Below, in pieces: positions 8,609-17,073 of a stretch of 64,000 nucleotides of DNA. Source of the stretch: Psychroserpens damuponensis (GTDB lineage: Bacteria; Bacteroidota; Bacteroidia; Flavobacteriales; Flavobacteriaceae); the NCBI RefSeq assembly GCF_000826655.1, contig NZ_JXJO01000016.1, forward strand, positions 62,001 through 126,000, in the 5' to 3' direction. The notes under the pieces were generated by a model, which had not been told where the DNA came from, made no database searches, and saw nothing but the letters and a program-made list of their open reading frames with translations. Both the position numbers and the translations under genes were made by a program. How positions within the stretch are numbered: position 1 is the stretch's first letter; every line of letters starts with the position of its first letter.

Positions 8609-8639
8609 CAAAAATACGTATTGCTTGTAGCATCTGCAA
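8609..8639 (-). promoter_or_regulatory. Bacteroidota promoter of yceI gene
   Basis: On the minus strand TTG (8639-8637), a 20-base spacer and TATTTTTG (8616-8609) match the Bacteroidota housekeeping promoter (TTG at -33, TAnnTTTG at -7). The predicted start of transcription leaves a leader of roughly 20 bases before the yceI start at 8581. Confidence 0.75.
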
Positions 8640-8667
8640 TTCCGAAGAAAATATTTTGATGACATTT

Positions 8668-8699
8668 TGACATTTTAATAATAATGGCAGTACTTTTGC
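8668..8699 (+). promoter_or_regulatory. Bacteroidota promoter of grpE-dnaJ
   Basis: TTG (8668-8670, within TTTTGACA), a 21-base spacer and TACTTTTG (8692-8699) match the Bacteroidota primary sigma-factor promoter. Transcription should begin near 8706, about 30 bases before grpE. I see no CIRCE-type inverted repeat, so heat control here is not HrcA-like. Confidence 0.75.
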
Positions 8700-8737
8700 C
8701 ATCCTTAAATCAAAGATTTATTAAATAAGAATTTACA

Positions 8738-9283
8738 ATGGGTAAAAAAGATAAAAATCAAACCATAGATGAACCACAAGTTCAAGAGGATATAAACGAA
8801 ACGAATACTGAAACTCAAGTTGAAGAATTAACAGTAGAAGAGCAACTTAGAGAAGATTTAGCAAAAGAAAAAGACAAGTTTATGCGTCTTTTTGCTGAAT
8901 TTGAAAACTATAAAAAACGTACAACAAAAGAGCGTATCGATTTATTTACAACCGCAAGTGAAGAGGTTATTGTTTCTTTGCTACCAGTTTTAGATGATTT
9001 TGAGCGAGCTTTAATGCATATTGAAGAGGATAAAGAAGCCGAAGAGTTAAGAAAAGGCGTGCTTTTAATCTACAATAAATTGGTATCTACTTTAGAGAAA
9101 AAAGGTTTAGCTAAAATTGAGGTAAGCCAAGGCGATGCATTTAATGCAGATGATCACGAAGCAATAACCCAAATTCCTGCACCAACAGACGATTTAAAAG
9201 GAAAAATTATTGATGTGATTGAAAAAGGTTACAAACTTGGTGAGAAAGTTATTCGTTTTCCTAAAGTTGTTATAGGACAATAA
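8738..9283 (+). CDS. grpE: Nucleotide exchange factor GrpE
   Basis: The 181-residue nucleotide exchange factor for DnaK. An acidic, low-complexity N-terminus (~1-40, rich in Glu/Gln/Thr) precedes the long dimerisation helix (EQLREDLAKEKDKFMRLFAEFENYKKRTTKER) and the four-helix/beta-wing part ending KGYKLGEKVIRFPKVVIGQ, the conserved GrpE C-terminus (R-P-A-x-V-x-V-x type). It is followed after 69 bases by dnaJ in the same direction, the standard chaperone operon order in this phylum. Start at the ATG at 8738, preceded by an AT-rich leader without a Shine-Dalgarno sequence, as usual in Bacteroidota. Confidence 0.95.
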   Translation: MGKKDKNQTIDEPQVQEDINETNTETQVEELTVEEQLREDLAKEKDKFMRLFAEFENYKKRTTKERIDLFTTASEEVIVSLLPVLDDFERALMHIEEDKEAEELRKGVLLIYNKLVSTLEKKGLAKIEVSQGDAFNADDHEAITQIPAPTDDLKGKIIDVIEKGYKLGEKVIRFPKVVIGQ

Positions 9284-9352
9284 AAACATAAAATTAAAAA
9301 TCGTTTTCCCTGTCTGCTAACAAGTGGCTTGAGAAATGGTTAATAAACAAGC

Positions 9353-10471
9353 ATGGCAAAAAGAGATTATTACGAGATATTAGGGGTTACTAAAAGTGCA
9401 ACTGCAACCGAAATAAAGAAAGCTTATCGTAAGATGGCAATTAAGTTTCATCCAGATAAAAATCCTGATGATGCAGACGCAGAAGCTAAATTTAAAGAGG
9501 CTGCCGAAGCTTATGAGGTATTAAGCGATGCCGACAAAAAAGCACGTTACGACCAATTTGGTCACCAAGCCTTTGATGGTGCAGGTGGATTTGGTGGTGG
9601 TGGAGGTGGTATGAATATGGATGACATATTCAGCCAGTTTGGCGATATTTTTGGAGGAGGAGGTTTCTCTGGCTTTGGAGGCGGATTTGGTGGAGGCCAA
9701 AGACGTGTGAAAGGAAGTAACCTAAGAATTAGAGTTGCTTTAACCTTAGAGGAAATTGCTAATGGTGTAGAGAAAAAAATAAAAGTAAAACGAAAAGTTC
9801 AAGCACCAGGAACAACTTACAAAACATGTGCAACTTGTAATGGGCAAGGTCAAGTAACTAGAGTGACTAACACTATTTTAGGCCGTATGCAAACAGCATC
9901 TGCTTGTCCTACTTGTGGTGGCTCAGGACAAAGTATTGATAAAAAGCCTTCTGATGCTGATGCACAAGGGTTAAAAGTGCAAGAAGAAACGGTCTCAGTA
10001 AAAATACCTGCAGGTGTTGTAGATTCTATGCAACTCAAAGTTACAGGCAAAGGTAATGAAGCGCCAGGAAATGGTATCTCAGGAGATTTATTAGTCGTCA
10101 TTGAAGAAAAGGAACATGAGACCTTAAAACGAGAAGGTGATAATTTACATTACGATTTGTATGTGAGTTTACCAGATGCTGTTTTAGGAACATCAACTGA
10201 AATAGATACAGTTACAGGTAAAGTTAGAATTAAGGTAGATGCAGGTGTGCAATCTGGTAAGATTTTACGCTTACGTGGTAAAGGAATTCCGAGTATTAAT
10301 GGCTACGGAAGTGGAGATTTATTAGTTCATGTGAATGTATGGACACCAAAAACATTAAACAAAGAGCAAAAAGCGTTTTTTGAAAGTATGAGAAACGATG
10401 AGCATTTTGATCCTAAGCCAGAAAGTACAGATAAATCGTTTTTTGAAAAAGTTAAAGATATGTTTTCATAA
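9353..10471 (+). CDS. dnaJ: Chaperone DnaJ with a single zinc centre
   Basis: The 372-residue DnaK co-chaperone. It has a J domain (1-70, HPD at 33-35), a Gly/Phe-rich linker (77-118), a zinc-binding region (155-195), two C-terminal beta domains and a dimerisation tail. Only two of the usual four CxxCxGxG repeats are present: CATCNGQG (159-166) and CPTCGGSG (185-192). The spacer between them ([16 protein letters not shown]) looks like the one between repeats 2 and 3 of canonical DnaJ, so zinc centre II is kept and zinc centre I (repeats 1 and 4) is missing. The rest is full length, so this is lineage reduction rather than damage. Second gene of the grpE-dnaJ unit, with a terminator overlapping the stop codon. 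Confidence 0.95.
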   Translation: MAKRDYYEILGVTKSATATEIKKAYRKMAIKFHPDKNPDDADAEAKFKEAAEAYEVLSDADKKARYDQFGHQAFDGAGGFGGGGGGMNMDDIFSQFGDIFGGGGFSGFGGGFGGGQRRVKGSNLRIRVALTLEEIANGVEKKIKVKRKVQAPGTTYKTCATCNGQGQVTRVTNTILGRMQTASACPTCGGSGQSIDKKPSDADAQGLKVQEETVSVKIPAGVVDSMQLKVTGKGNEAPGNGISGDLLVVIEEKEHETLKREGDNLHYDLYVSLPDAVLGTSTEIDTVTGKVRIKVDAGVQSGKILRLRGKGIPSINGYGSGDLLVHVNVWTPKTLNKEQKAFFESMRNDEHFDPKPESTDKSFFEKVKDMFS

Positions 10472-10503
10472 ATCGATAATTAATTAACGATTTATGCTTT
10501 TTA
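10467..10503 (+). terminator. Intrinsic terminator of grpE-dnaJ
   Basis: CATAAATCG (10467-10475) and CGATTTATG (10488-10496) form a perfect 9-bp stem with a 12-base AT loop, followed by CTTTTTAG. The first arm overlaps the dnaJ stop codon. Confidence 0.8.
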
Positions 10504-10656
10504 GAGCCCATTTTTAACATAGGTTACGTTAATTGATTTAAGTTAATTTTGGTTGTATGTGGTTAGTTTTTAAGTAAAAAAGACGTAAATCATATTAAAA
10601 AGTATGTTTTTTTACCGATTGAAAAAAGTTTAAACCACTACTTTATAAAAAAACAC

Positions 10657-10757
10657 TATATTTGATTTATCACTAATTTCGATTAGTGGTAATTTTTCTT
10701 TTTCATAGCAATTTTTTCCCATCCTTAATTTGTTTTAAGGGTGGGTTTTGTTTTTTT
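10657..10757 (+). ncRNA. Candidate small RNA with two hairpins
   Basis: Within the 435-base gene-free interval between dnaJ and the ABC operon, TATATTTG (10657-10664) is an exact -7 element, though I find no well-placed TTG at -33. About 7 bases further is a hairpin, CACTAAT-TTCG-ATTAGTG (10671-10688), a 7-bp stem with a stable tetraloop. After 29 U-rich bases comes an 11-bp stem, CCCATCCTTAA/TTAAGGGTGGG (10718-10745), with TTTTGTTTTTTT, a classic strong terminator. A transcript of ~90 nt is implied. It could instead be a pair of terminators for read-through from dnaJ, or a leader of the ABC operon. The rest (10758-10906) shows only AT-rich upstream DNA. Confidence 0.4.
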
Positions 10758-10906
10758 AGTATAAAAGTCACGGTTCATGATGATTATGGCTTTTCTTATT
10801 TTGAATTTAAATTGCCTTACAGTTAAAAATTTAAGCGAATAAGCATACAATACGTCATTAACATTTTTATCTTTACTGTTATTAAAAATCAACCTATTTT
10901 ATTTAT

Positions 10907-11833
10907 ATGAATGACCTCTTAGTCGCCGATTCGGTATCTAAAAACTTTGGAGAATTTCGAGCACTTAATGATGTATCAATTTCAGTTCCTAAAGGAAGTA
11001 TTTTTGGTTTATTAGGACCAAATGGAGCAGGGAAAACAACTCTAATTAGAATTATCAACCAAATTACGATGCCAGATAATGGCCGTGTTTTATTGGATGG
11101 TGAGGCCTTGCGACCAGAGCATATTAGAAATATTGGTTACTTGCCAGAAGAACGTGGCCTGTATAAATCGATGAAAGTTGGTGAACAAGCCTTGTATCTT
11201 GCACAACTCAAAGGTTTATCAAAAGCCGAAGCTAAACAGCGTTTAAAATACTGGTTTGAGAAACTAGAAATAGGTGATTGGTGGAACAAAAAAATCCAAG
11301 AACTGAGTAAAGGTCAAGCTCAAAAAATTCAATTTATCGTAACCGTTTTACACCAACCTAAGTTGTTAATTTTTGATGAGCCGTTCTCAGGTTTTGATCC
11401 TATTAATGCAAACCTCATTAAAGATGAAATCTTACAACTTAGAGATGAAGGAGCTACTGTGATTTTTTCAACACATCGCATGGAATCTGTTGAAGAACTG
11501 TGTGATCATATTGCTCTAATTCATAAATCTAATAAAGTTTTAGACGGAAAATTAACAGATATAAAACGCCAATATAAAACCAATACGTTTGAAGTTGGTT
11601 TGCAAACAGATCGTGTTGAGGAAGTCACTAAAATAATTAAAGACAAGTTTGAAGCATTTCCAGCAACCTTTAGAAATCTTAACGATGACGTAAAGCTAAA
11701 TATTAAACTAAACACTAAAGATACTTCCAACGATTTATTATCCTTTCTTACATCAAATGCAGAAGTGAACCACTTTGTTGAAGTCGTGCCAAGTGCAAGT
11801 GATATATTTATTCAAACTGTAAAGAACAATTAA
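10907..11833 (+). CDS. ABC exporter ATP-binding protein (NatA/YhaQ-like)
   Basis: The 308-residue ATPase of an ABC-2-type exporter. Walker A is GPNGAGKTT (37-45), the signature is LSKGQ, Walker B is LLIFDEPFSGFDP and the switch His is in STHRMES. The last ~80 residues form the DUF4162-type extension common in this subfamily. Its partner permease starts 1 base after the stop, and the MscS gene follows 2 bases after that, so these three are translated from one mRNA. NatAB-like exporters in Bacillus move sodium; here the substrate is unknown. It opens the co-directional run that reaches 19.5 kb. Confidence 0.9.
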   Translation: MNDLLVADSVSKNFGEFRALNDVSISVPKGSIFGLLGPNGAGKTTLIRIINQITMPDNGRVLLDGEALRPEHIRNIGYLPEERGLYKSMKVGEQALYLAQLKGLSKAEAKQRLKYWFEKLEIGDWWNKKIQELSKGQAQKIQFIVTVLHQPKLLIFDEPFSGFDPINANLIKDEILQLRDEGATVIFSTHRMESVEELCDHIALIHKSNKVLDGKLTDIKRQYKTNTFEVGLQTDRVEEVTKIIKDKFEAFPATFRNLNDDVKLNIKLNTKDTSNDLLSFLTSNAEVNHFVEVVPSASDIFIQTVKNN

Positions 11834-11834
11834 A

Positions 11835-13148
11835 ATGAACCATTTACCACTCATAATAAAAAGAGAGTATATCACTAAAGTGAAAAACAAATCGTTCATC
11901 ATAATGACGTTTGTAAGTCCGTTAATTATGGTTGCTTTATTTGCTGTAGTAGCCTATTTGTCGCAATTAAATAATGATAAAGAACGTACCATCGCAGTTT
12001 TAGATGAAACTGGAGTTTTAAGCAGTGTATTTGAAAATACAGAGCATACCACTTACACGATTTTGACTGATACTAATCTAAAAACAGCAAAAGAACTCAC
12101 AAAAGCAAAAGAAGATTTTGGGTTGCTTTATATTGAAAAAAGTAATGACAGTACAATGATATTGTCCAATGTGCAATTTTTTTCCGATGAATCACCTTCC
12201 ATTGGTATCATGTCTAGTTTAGAAGAAAAAATAGAAAAAATTGTTTCAGATACTAAACTCTTTAATGGAGGCGTAGATCCAGCTAAAATAGAAAGTTCTA
12301 AAACAAATATAACCATTGCTCAAGAAACATTTACAGGTGAAAAAACATCTAAAATCGATAGCTATTTGAAATTGGCATTTGGAGGTGTATCGGGTTACTT
12401 ATTGTTTATGTTTATTATTATCTACGGAAATATGATTATGCGAAGTGTCATCGAAGAAAAAACAAGTAGAATCATTGAAATCATTATTTCCTCGGTTAAA
12501 CCTATACAATTAATGATGGGTAAAATTGTTGGGACATCACTAGCTGGTATCACACAATTTGTAATTTGGGTTCTTTTAGGTAGTGTATTAATGTTAGTTG
12601 TATCTGCCATTCTTGGTGTGAGCTTAACTGATTTACAAACACCACAACAAGAAGCCATGAATGAGATGATGAAAAATCCTGATATTGCTTTTGAGTTTCA
12701 ACGAGGCTTACAGTCGTTGTCTAATTTGCCAATTGTTAATCTTGTGATCGCATTTTTATTCTTTTTTATAGGAGGCTTTTTATTATACAGTTCATTATAC
12801 GCAGCTGTTGGAGCAGCAGTAGATAACGAAACGGATACACAGCAATTTATGATGCCAATTTTAATGCCATTAATTTTGGCTGTATATGTTGGTATATTCA
12901 CCGTTATTGAAGATCCTCATGGCACAGTATCAACAGTGTTTTCATTTATACCGTTTACCTCTCCAGTTGTCATGTTAATGCGTATCCCTTTTGGTGTACC
13001 TATTTGGCAACAAATTTTATCATTCGCAATATTGATATGCACATTTGCGTTTACAGTGTGGTTTGCAGCTAAAATTTATAGAGTAGGTATTTTAATGTAT
13101 GGTAAAAAACCAAGTTATAAAGAGCTTTATAAATGGATTAAATACTAA
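11835..13148 (+). CDS. ABC exporter permease (NatB/YhaP-like, ABC-2 type)
   Basis: A 437-residue permease. One N-terminal span (~25-43, SPLIMVALFAVVAYL) is followed by a ~140-residue extracytoplasmic domain and then a block of about five spans from ~185 onward (YLLFMFIIIYGNMIMRSVIEEKTSRIIEIIISSVKP), the hallmark ABC2_membrane_3 topology of NatB-like exporters. The EEKTSRIIEI coupling-helix segment and the ENETD/TDTQQFMMPI stretch are typical. It is encoded directly after its ATPase and just before the mscS-like gene. Substrate not predictable. Confidence 0.88.
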   Translation: MNHLPLIIKREYITKVKNKSFIIMTFVSPLIMVALFAVVAYLSQLNNDKERTIAVLDETGVLSSVFENTEHTTYTILTDTNLKTAKELTKAKEDFGLLYIEKSNDSTMILSNVQFFSDESPSIGIMSSLEEKIEKIVSDTKLFNGGVDPAKIESSKTNITIAQETFTGEKTSKIDSYLKLAFGGVSGYLLFMFIIIYGNMIMRSVIEEKTSRIIEIIISSVKPIQLMMGKIVGTSLAGITQFVIWVLLGSVLMLVVSAILGVSLTDLQTPQQEAMNEMMKNPDIAFEFQRGLQSLSNLPIVNLVIAFLFFFIGGFLLYSSLYAAVGAAVDNETDTQQFMMPILMPLILAVYVGIFTVIEDPHGTVSTVFSFIPFTSPVVMLMRIPFGVPIWQQILSFAILICTFAFTVWFAAKIYRVGILMYGKKPSYKELYKWIKY

Positions 13149-13150
13149 AC

Positions 13151-14032
13151 ATGGTCCAGGATTTATCAAAATTAGAAGAAACAATTACAGAGAGTTCCGC
13201 TTGGGGAAATATTAAAAATTTTTTAAGTCAACATATTGATATTGGTAATGATATCAGTATTTCAATCTTAGATGTTCTCATAGTTGTAACTGTTATTTTC
13301 ATTACCACTCTAGTTCTAAGGCTCGTTCTAAAACTTATAACAAGAAATTTACCGCCAGATGATAAAGGTAAATTTAATGTTGTTTTTGGTTATTTTAGAT
13401 GGTTAGTATATTTAGTGATTTTATTAATCACTTTACATACTGTAGGTGTTAATGTAACAGCGGTTTTTGCAGCTTCTGCAGCATTAATGATTGGTATAGG
13501 TTTAGCTCTGCAAACTTTATTTCAAGATATTATCTCAGGGATTTTTATATTGATAGATCAATCTGTTCATGTTGGAGATATTATTGAAATTGACGGTAAA
13601 GTAGGTCGCGTTGAAGAAATAAAATTAAGAACAACAAGAGCAGTGACTATAGATAATAAAGTATTAGTAATTCCTAATCATTTATATTTAGAAAACAGTT
13701 TATACAATTGGACGCAAAACGGAACTACGACAAGAGAAAGTGTCGAGGTAGGTGTAGCATATGGTAGTGATGTTCAGTTGGTAAAAAAATTGTTATTACA
13801 GGCAGCAAGTACAAATCCAAACGTTATCAGTACTCCCGAGCCAACCGTTGTATTTACAAATTTTGGAGATAGTTCATTAGATTTCAAATTAGTATTTACA
13901 CTAGCAGACAGCTTTAAAGCGCAATTTCCTAAAAGTGATATACGTTTTGAAATTGATAAATTATTTAGAGAGCATAATGTGTCGATACCATTTCCGCAGA
14001 GAGACATACATATTATTCAAAAACCAAATTAA
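13151..14032 (+). CDS. Mechanosensitive ion channel, MscS family
   Basis: A 293-residue small-conductance mechanosensitive channel subunit of the compact three-span type. Two spans (~40-65 and ~85-105) precede the pore helix (AASAALMIGIGLALQTLFQDIISGIFIL), then the beta domain (VGDIIEIDGKVGRVEEIKLRTT, IPNHLYLENSLYNW) and a C-terminal alpha/beta domain, matching MscS architecture and length. Such channels release solutes on hypo-osmotic shock. It follows the ABC permease by 2 bases and precedes an outer-membrane protein gene by 26, so the run is an envelope-related operon. Confidence 0.92.
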   Translation: MVQDLSKLEETITESSAWGNIKNFLSQHIDIGNDISISILDVLIVVTVIFITTLVLRLVLKLITRNLPPDDKGKFNVVFGYFRWLVYLVILLITLHTVGVNVTAVFAASAALMIGIGLALQTLFQDIISGIFILIDQSVHVGDIIEIDGKVGRVEEIKLRTTRAVTIDNKVLVIPNHLYLENSLYNWTQNGTTTRESVEVGVAYGSDVQLVKKLLLQAASTNPNVISTPEPTVVFTNFGDSSLDFKLVFTLADSFKAQFPKSDIRFEIDKLFREHNVSIPFPQRDIHIIQKPN

Positions 14033-14058
14033 AACCTTTAAAAATAGTACTTAAATTT

Positions 14059-14943
14059 ATGAATATTAAACTTGTTAAATGTTATTGGATTGTATTACTG
14101 TGTATTATGTCACAATTAGCTAATGCACAGTTAACAGATTTGGCACGATTAGAATATTCGTTCATACCTAAAAGTAACTCAGAAGACCAATATACACGAA
14201 TAAGAGCTTTAGTAAATTATCCCATAGAAACATCAGAAGACTGTTATTTTATAATTGGAGCTGAATACAATCGTGTCTTATTAAATTTAGAGGACAATTA
14301 TCCTTTTAATACGTCCCTTTTTGAGACAATAAATATTATTGACTTAAACATTGCTTATACGTTTAAAACTAGTAAGAAATGGCGCCTAGGATTTAAATTT
14401 AATCCTAGAATAGCGTCAACATTAACATCCAAACTCACCTCAGACGATTTTTTTCTAAATGGAGGTGTTTACACTATTAATGATAGAACTAAAGATTCAA
14501 CAGCAAAACGTCCGTATCGACTCATTTTGGGACTTACATATAATGCGACTACAGGAGTTCCTTTTCCGTTGCCTTTTGTGAGTTATTATAGACGTGTTAA
14601 TGAAAAATGGTCTTTTTCTGCAGGTGTTCCAAAATCTAATCTAAAGTATTTTCTTAATGAAAAAAATATGCTACAAACTTTTGTAGGTCTCGATGGTTAT
14701 TTTGCACACATACAGCAACCTCAAGAAATCAATGGAAAAAACGTTGAAAATATTTCTTTATCTGTAGCGGTTGGCGGACTTGGTTATGAATATTGCTTCA
14801 CTAAACATTTAGTTGCCTACTTGTATACAGGTTATACATTTAGATTAAATAATGTTATACGTGACGATAATAGAGATGAAGTTTTTAAATTAGACGATGT
14901 AAATGCATTTTATTTAAGAACAGGTATAAAATTTAAAATATAG
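14059..14943 (+). CDS. DUF6268-like outer membrane beta-barrel protein
   Basis: A 294-residue secreted protein with a signal peptide (MNIKLVKCYWIVLLCIMSQLANAQ). The mature part is made of alternating amphipathic strands with aromatic ends (YTFKTSKKWRLGFKFNPRIAST, YLYTGYTFRLNN, FYLRTGIKFKI), and it ends in a strand with terminal Lys-Ile, as in small outer-membrane barrels. It resembles the DUF6268 family, which has no tested function. The sigma-54 response regulator starts 2 bases after the stop, so the two are translationally coupled. A role in envelope sensing is possible but only inferred. Confidence 0.65.
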   Translation: MNIKLVKCYWIVLLCIMSQLANAQLTDLARLEYSFIPKSNSEDQYTRIRALVNYPIETSEDCYFIIGAEYNRVLLNLEDNYPFNTSLFETINIIDLNIAYTFKTSKKWRLGFKFNPRIASTLTSKLTSDDFFLNGGVYTINDRTKDSTAKRPYRLILGLTYNATTGVPFPLPFVSYYRRVNEKWSFSAGVPKSNLKYFLNEKNMLQTFVGLDGYFAHIQQPQEINGKNVENISLSVAVGGLGYEYCFTKHLVAYLYTGYTFRLNNVIRDDNRDEVFKLDDVNAFYLRTGIKFKI

Positions 14944-14945
14944 AA

Positions 14946-16109
14946 ATGGCGAAGATTTTAGTAATTGAAGATGAAGCAGCAATTAGAAGAGTATTGGTTA
15001 AAATACTTTCTGAAGAAAATGACGAATATCAAGTAGATCAAGCAGAAGATGGCCTTGTAGGGATAGAAAAAATTAAAAAAGACGATTTTGATTTAGTCTT
15101 GTGTGATATTAAAATGCCAAAAATGGATGGTGTTGAAGTATTAGAAGCTGTGAAAAAAATTAAACCAGAAATACCTATGGTGATGATATCTGGACATGGT
15201 GATTTAGATACAGCCGTAAATACAATGCGTTTGGGAGCTTTTGATTATATTTCTAAACCACCTGATTTAAATAGATTACTTAATACTGTTAGAATTGCAT
15301 TAGATACCAAGGTTTTAGTTGTGGAGAATAAAATGCTCAAAAAGAAAGTGAGCAAAAAATATGAGATGATAGGTGAGAGTGATGCCATTTCTCATATTAA
15401 AGATATGATTGAAAAAGTTGCGGCTACAGATGCTCGAGTTTTAATTACAGGTCCTAATGGTACAGGTAAAGAGCTTGTTGCACATTGGTTACATCAAAAA
15501 AGTGATCGCTCTAAAGGACCATTAATTGAGGTTAATTGTGCTGCAATTCCTGCCGAACTTATAGAAAGTGAATTGTTTGGTCACGTTAAAGGTGCGTTTA
15601 CAAGTGCTGTAAAAGACAGAGCAGGTAAGTTTGAAGCCGCAAATGGAGGTACAATTTTTTTAGATGAAATTGGAGATATGAGCCTTTCGGCTCAAGCGAA
15701 AGTGCTGAGAGCGTTGCAGGAAAGTCGTATTCAACGTGTAGGTAATGATAAAGATATAAAAGTAGATGTTCGGGTTGTTGCAGCAACTAATAAGAATTTA
15801 AAAACCGAAATTGCTGAAGGCCGATTTAGAGAAGATTTATACCACAGACTTGCCGTTATATTGATCAAAGTTCCTGCTTTGAATGATAGACGAGATGATA
15901 TTCCATTGTTGATTAATCATTTTGCAACTAAAATTTCCGAAGAACAAGGTACAGCTAAAAAAGAATTTTCTAATAAGGCTATAAAACTGCTTCAAGAGTA
16001 TGATTGGACAGGAAATATTCGTGAATTACGCAATGTTATTGAGCGATTAATTATCTTAGGAGAGAAGGAAGTAAGTGAGAATGATGTAAAATTATTTGCA
16101 TCAAAATAA
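14946..16109 (+). CDS. Sigma-54-dependent response regulator lacking a C-terminal DNA-binding domain
   Basis: A 387-residue NtrC-type regulator. Residues 1-120 are a receiver (acid pocket ED at 8-9, phospho-acceptor Asp54 in LCDIKMP, Ser in MISGHGD, Lys in YISKPP). Residues ~140-375 are the AAA+ domain: Walker A GPNGTGKE, sigma-54 contact loop GAFTSA in place of the common GAFTGA, Walker B GGTIFLDEIGD, arginine fingers in GRFREDLYHRL. The chain ends about 15 residues after the AAA+ lid (VIERLIILGEKEVSENDVKLFASK), leaving no room for a Fis-type helix-turn-helix. It may therefore act from solution, as some regulators of this shape do. No sensor kinase is adjacent. The PPK2 gene follows at once. 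Confidence 0.9.
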   Translation: MAKILVIEDEAAIRRVLVKILSEENDEYQVDQAEDGLVGIEKIKKDDFDLVLCDIKMPKMDGVEVLEAVKKIKPEIPMVMISGHGDLDTAVNTMRLGAFDYISKPPDLNRLLNTVRIALDTKVLVVENKMLKKKVSKKYEMIGESDAISHIKDMIEKVAATDARVLITGPNGTGKELVAHWLHQKSDRSKGPLIEVNCAAIPAELIESELFGHVKGAFTSAVKDRAGKFEAANGGTIFLDEIGDMSLSAQAKVLRALQESRIQRVGNDKDIKVDVRVVAATNKNLKTEIAEGRFREDLYHRLAVILIKVPALNDRRDDIPLLINHFATKISEEQGTAKKEFSNKAIKLLQEYDWTGNIRELRNVIERLIILGEKEVSENDVKLFASK

Positions 16110-16116
16110 TAAGCGT

Positions 16117-16995
16117 ATGAAAACCGTCAATAGCCAACAATTTAAAGTTTCAAAAGACTTTAATATAAAAAAAGCAGCTACATCCTTTGATTTAGATGCG
16201 AGTAAAAAAGATATAGAAAACGAACTAGAAGACGTTTGCAAGGATTTGGCGAAAATTCAAAATACGATGTATGCTCATGGCAAATATGCCGTTCTTATTT
16301 GTATTCAAGGTATGGACACTGCTGGAAAAGACAGCATGATTCGTGAAGTGTTTAAAGAGCTAAATGCTAGAGGTGTTGTAGTGCATAGTTTTAAAGTACC
16401 TACGGAAATAGAGCTCAAACACGATTATTTATGGCGTCATTATATTGCGTTACCTGCGCGTGGAAAATTTGGTGTATTTAATAGAACACATTATGAAAAT
16501 GTACTAGTAACTCGCGTACATCCTGATTATATCATGGGTGAAAATTTACCAAATATCAACGGTGTTGATGATATAGATGAGGCATTTTGGGATAAGCGCT
16601 TTGATCAAATCAATGCATTTGAAAAGCATATTGCAGATAATGGCACCATTATTTTTAAATTCTTTTTACACCTTTCAAAAGATGAACAAAGAGATAGGTT
16701 ACTAAGACGTTTGCATAAAGCTGAAAAAAATTGGAAATTTTCTCCAGGTGATCTAGAAGAGCGCGAATTATGGGATCAATATCAAGATTGTTATGAAGAT
16801 GCCTTAAATCGCACGTCTAAAGATCATGCACCATGGTTTGCAATTCCAGCCGATGATAAACCAACAGCTAGATATATTGTAGCCAAAATTTTGTATGATA
16901 CACTAAATCAATACAAGGATATTGTAGAACCAGAATTAGATGATAAAGTAAAAGCTAATCTCAATGCGTATATAAAACAATTAGAAAGCGAATAA
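16117..16995 (+). CDS. ppk2: Polyphosphate kinase 2 family protein
   Basis: A 292-residue PPK2 that phosphorylates nucleotides with polyphosphate. The fold is P-loop kinase-like: Walker A QGMDTAGKDS, the VVHSFKVPTEIELKHDYLWRHY block, and the FGVFNRTHYENVLVTRVHP segment carrying the second catalytic Asp/Arg set; the lid has RLLRRL. Length and motifs fit the one-domain class III group (TIGR03709-like), members of which use both AMP and ADP. I start at the ATG at 16117, 7 bases after the regulator's stop; an ATG at 16096 would overlap that gene. Coupling with the sigma-54 regulator hints at stress-dependent expression (inference). Confidence 0.9.
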   Translation: MKTVNSQQFKVSKDFNIKKAATSFDLDASKKDIENELEDVCKDLAKIQNTMYAHGKYAVLICIQGMDTAGKDSMIREVFKELNARGVVVHSFKVPTEIELKHDYLWRHYIALPARGKFGVFNRTHYENVLVTRVHPDYIMGENLPNINGVDDIDEAFWDKRFDQINAFEKHIADNGTIIFKFFLHLSKDEQRDRLLRRLHKAEKNWKFSPGDLEERELWDQYQDCYEDALNRTSKDHAPWFAIPADDKPTARYIVAKILYDTLNQYKDIVEPELDDKVKANLNAYIKQLESE

Positions 16996-17073
16996 TTTAT
17001 TTTTTAAGTTTTCTTTGTAATTCGTAATTATTTAAAATAGTATCTTTAAGCTTCATTGAAAAAAAAATCTCGC

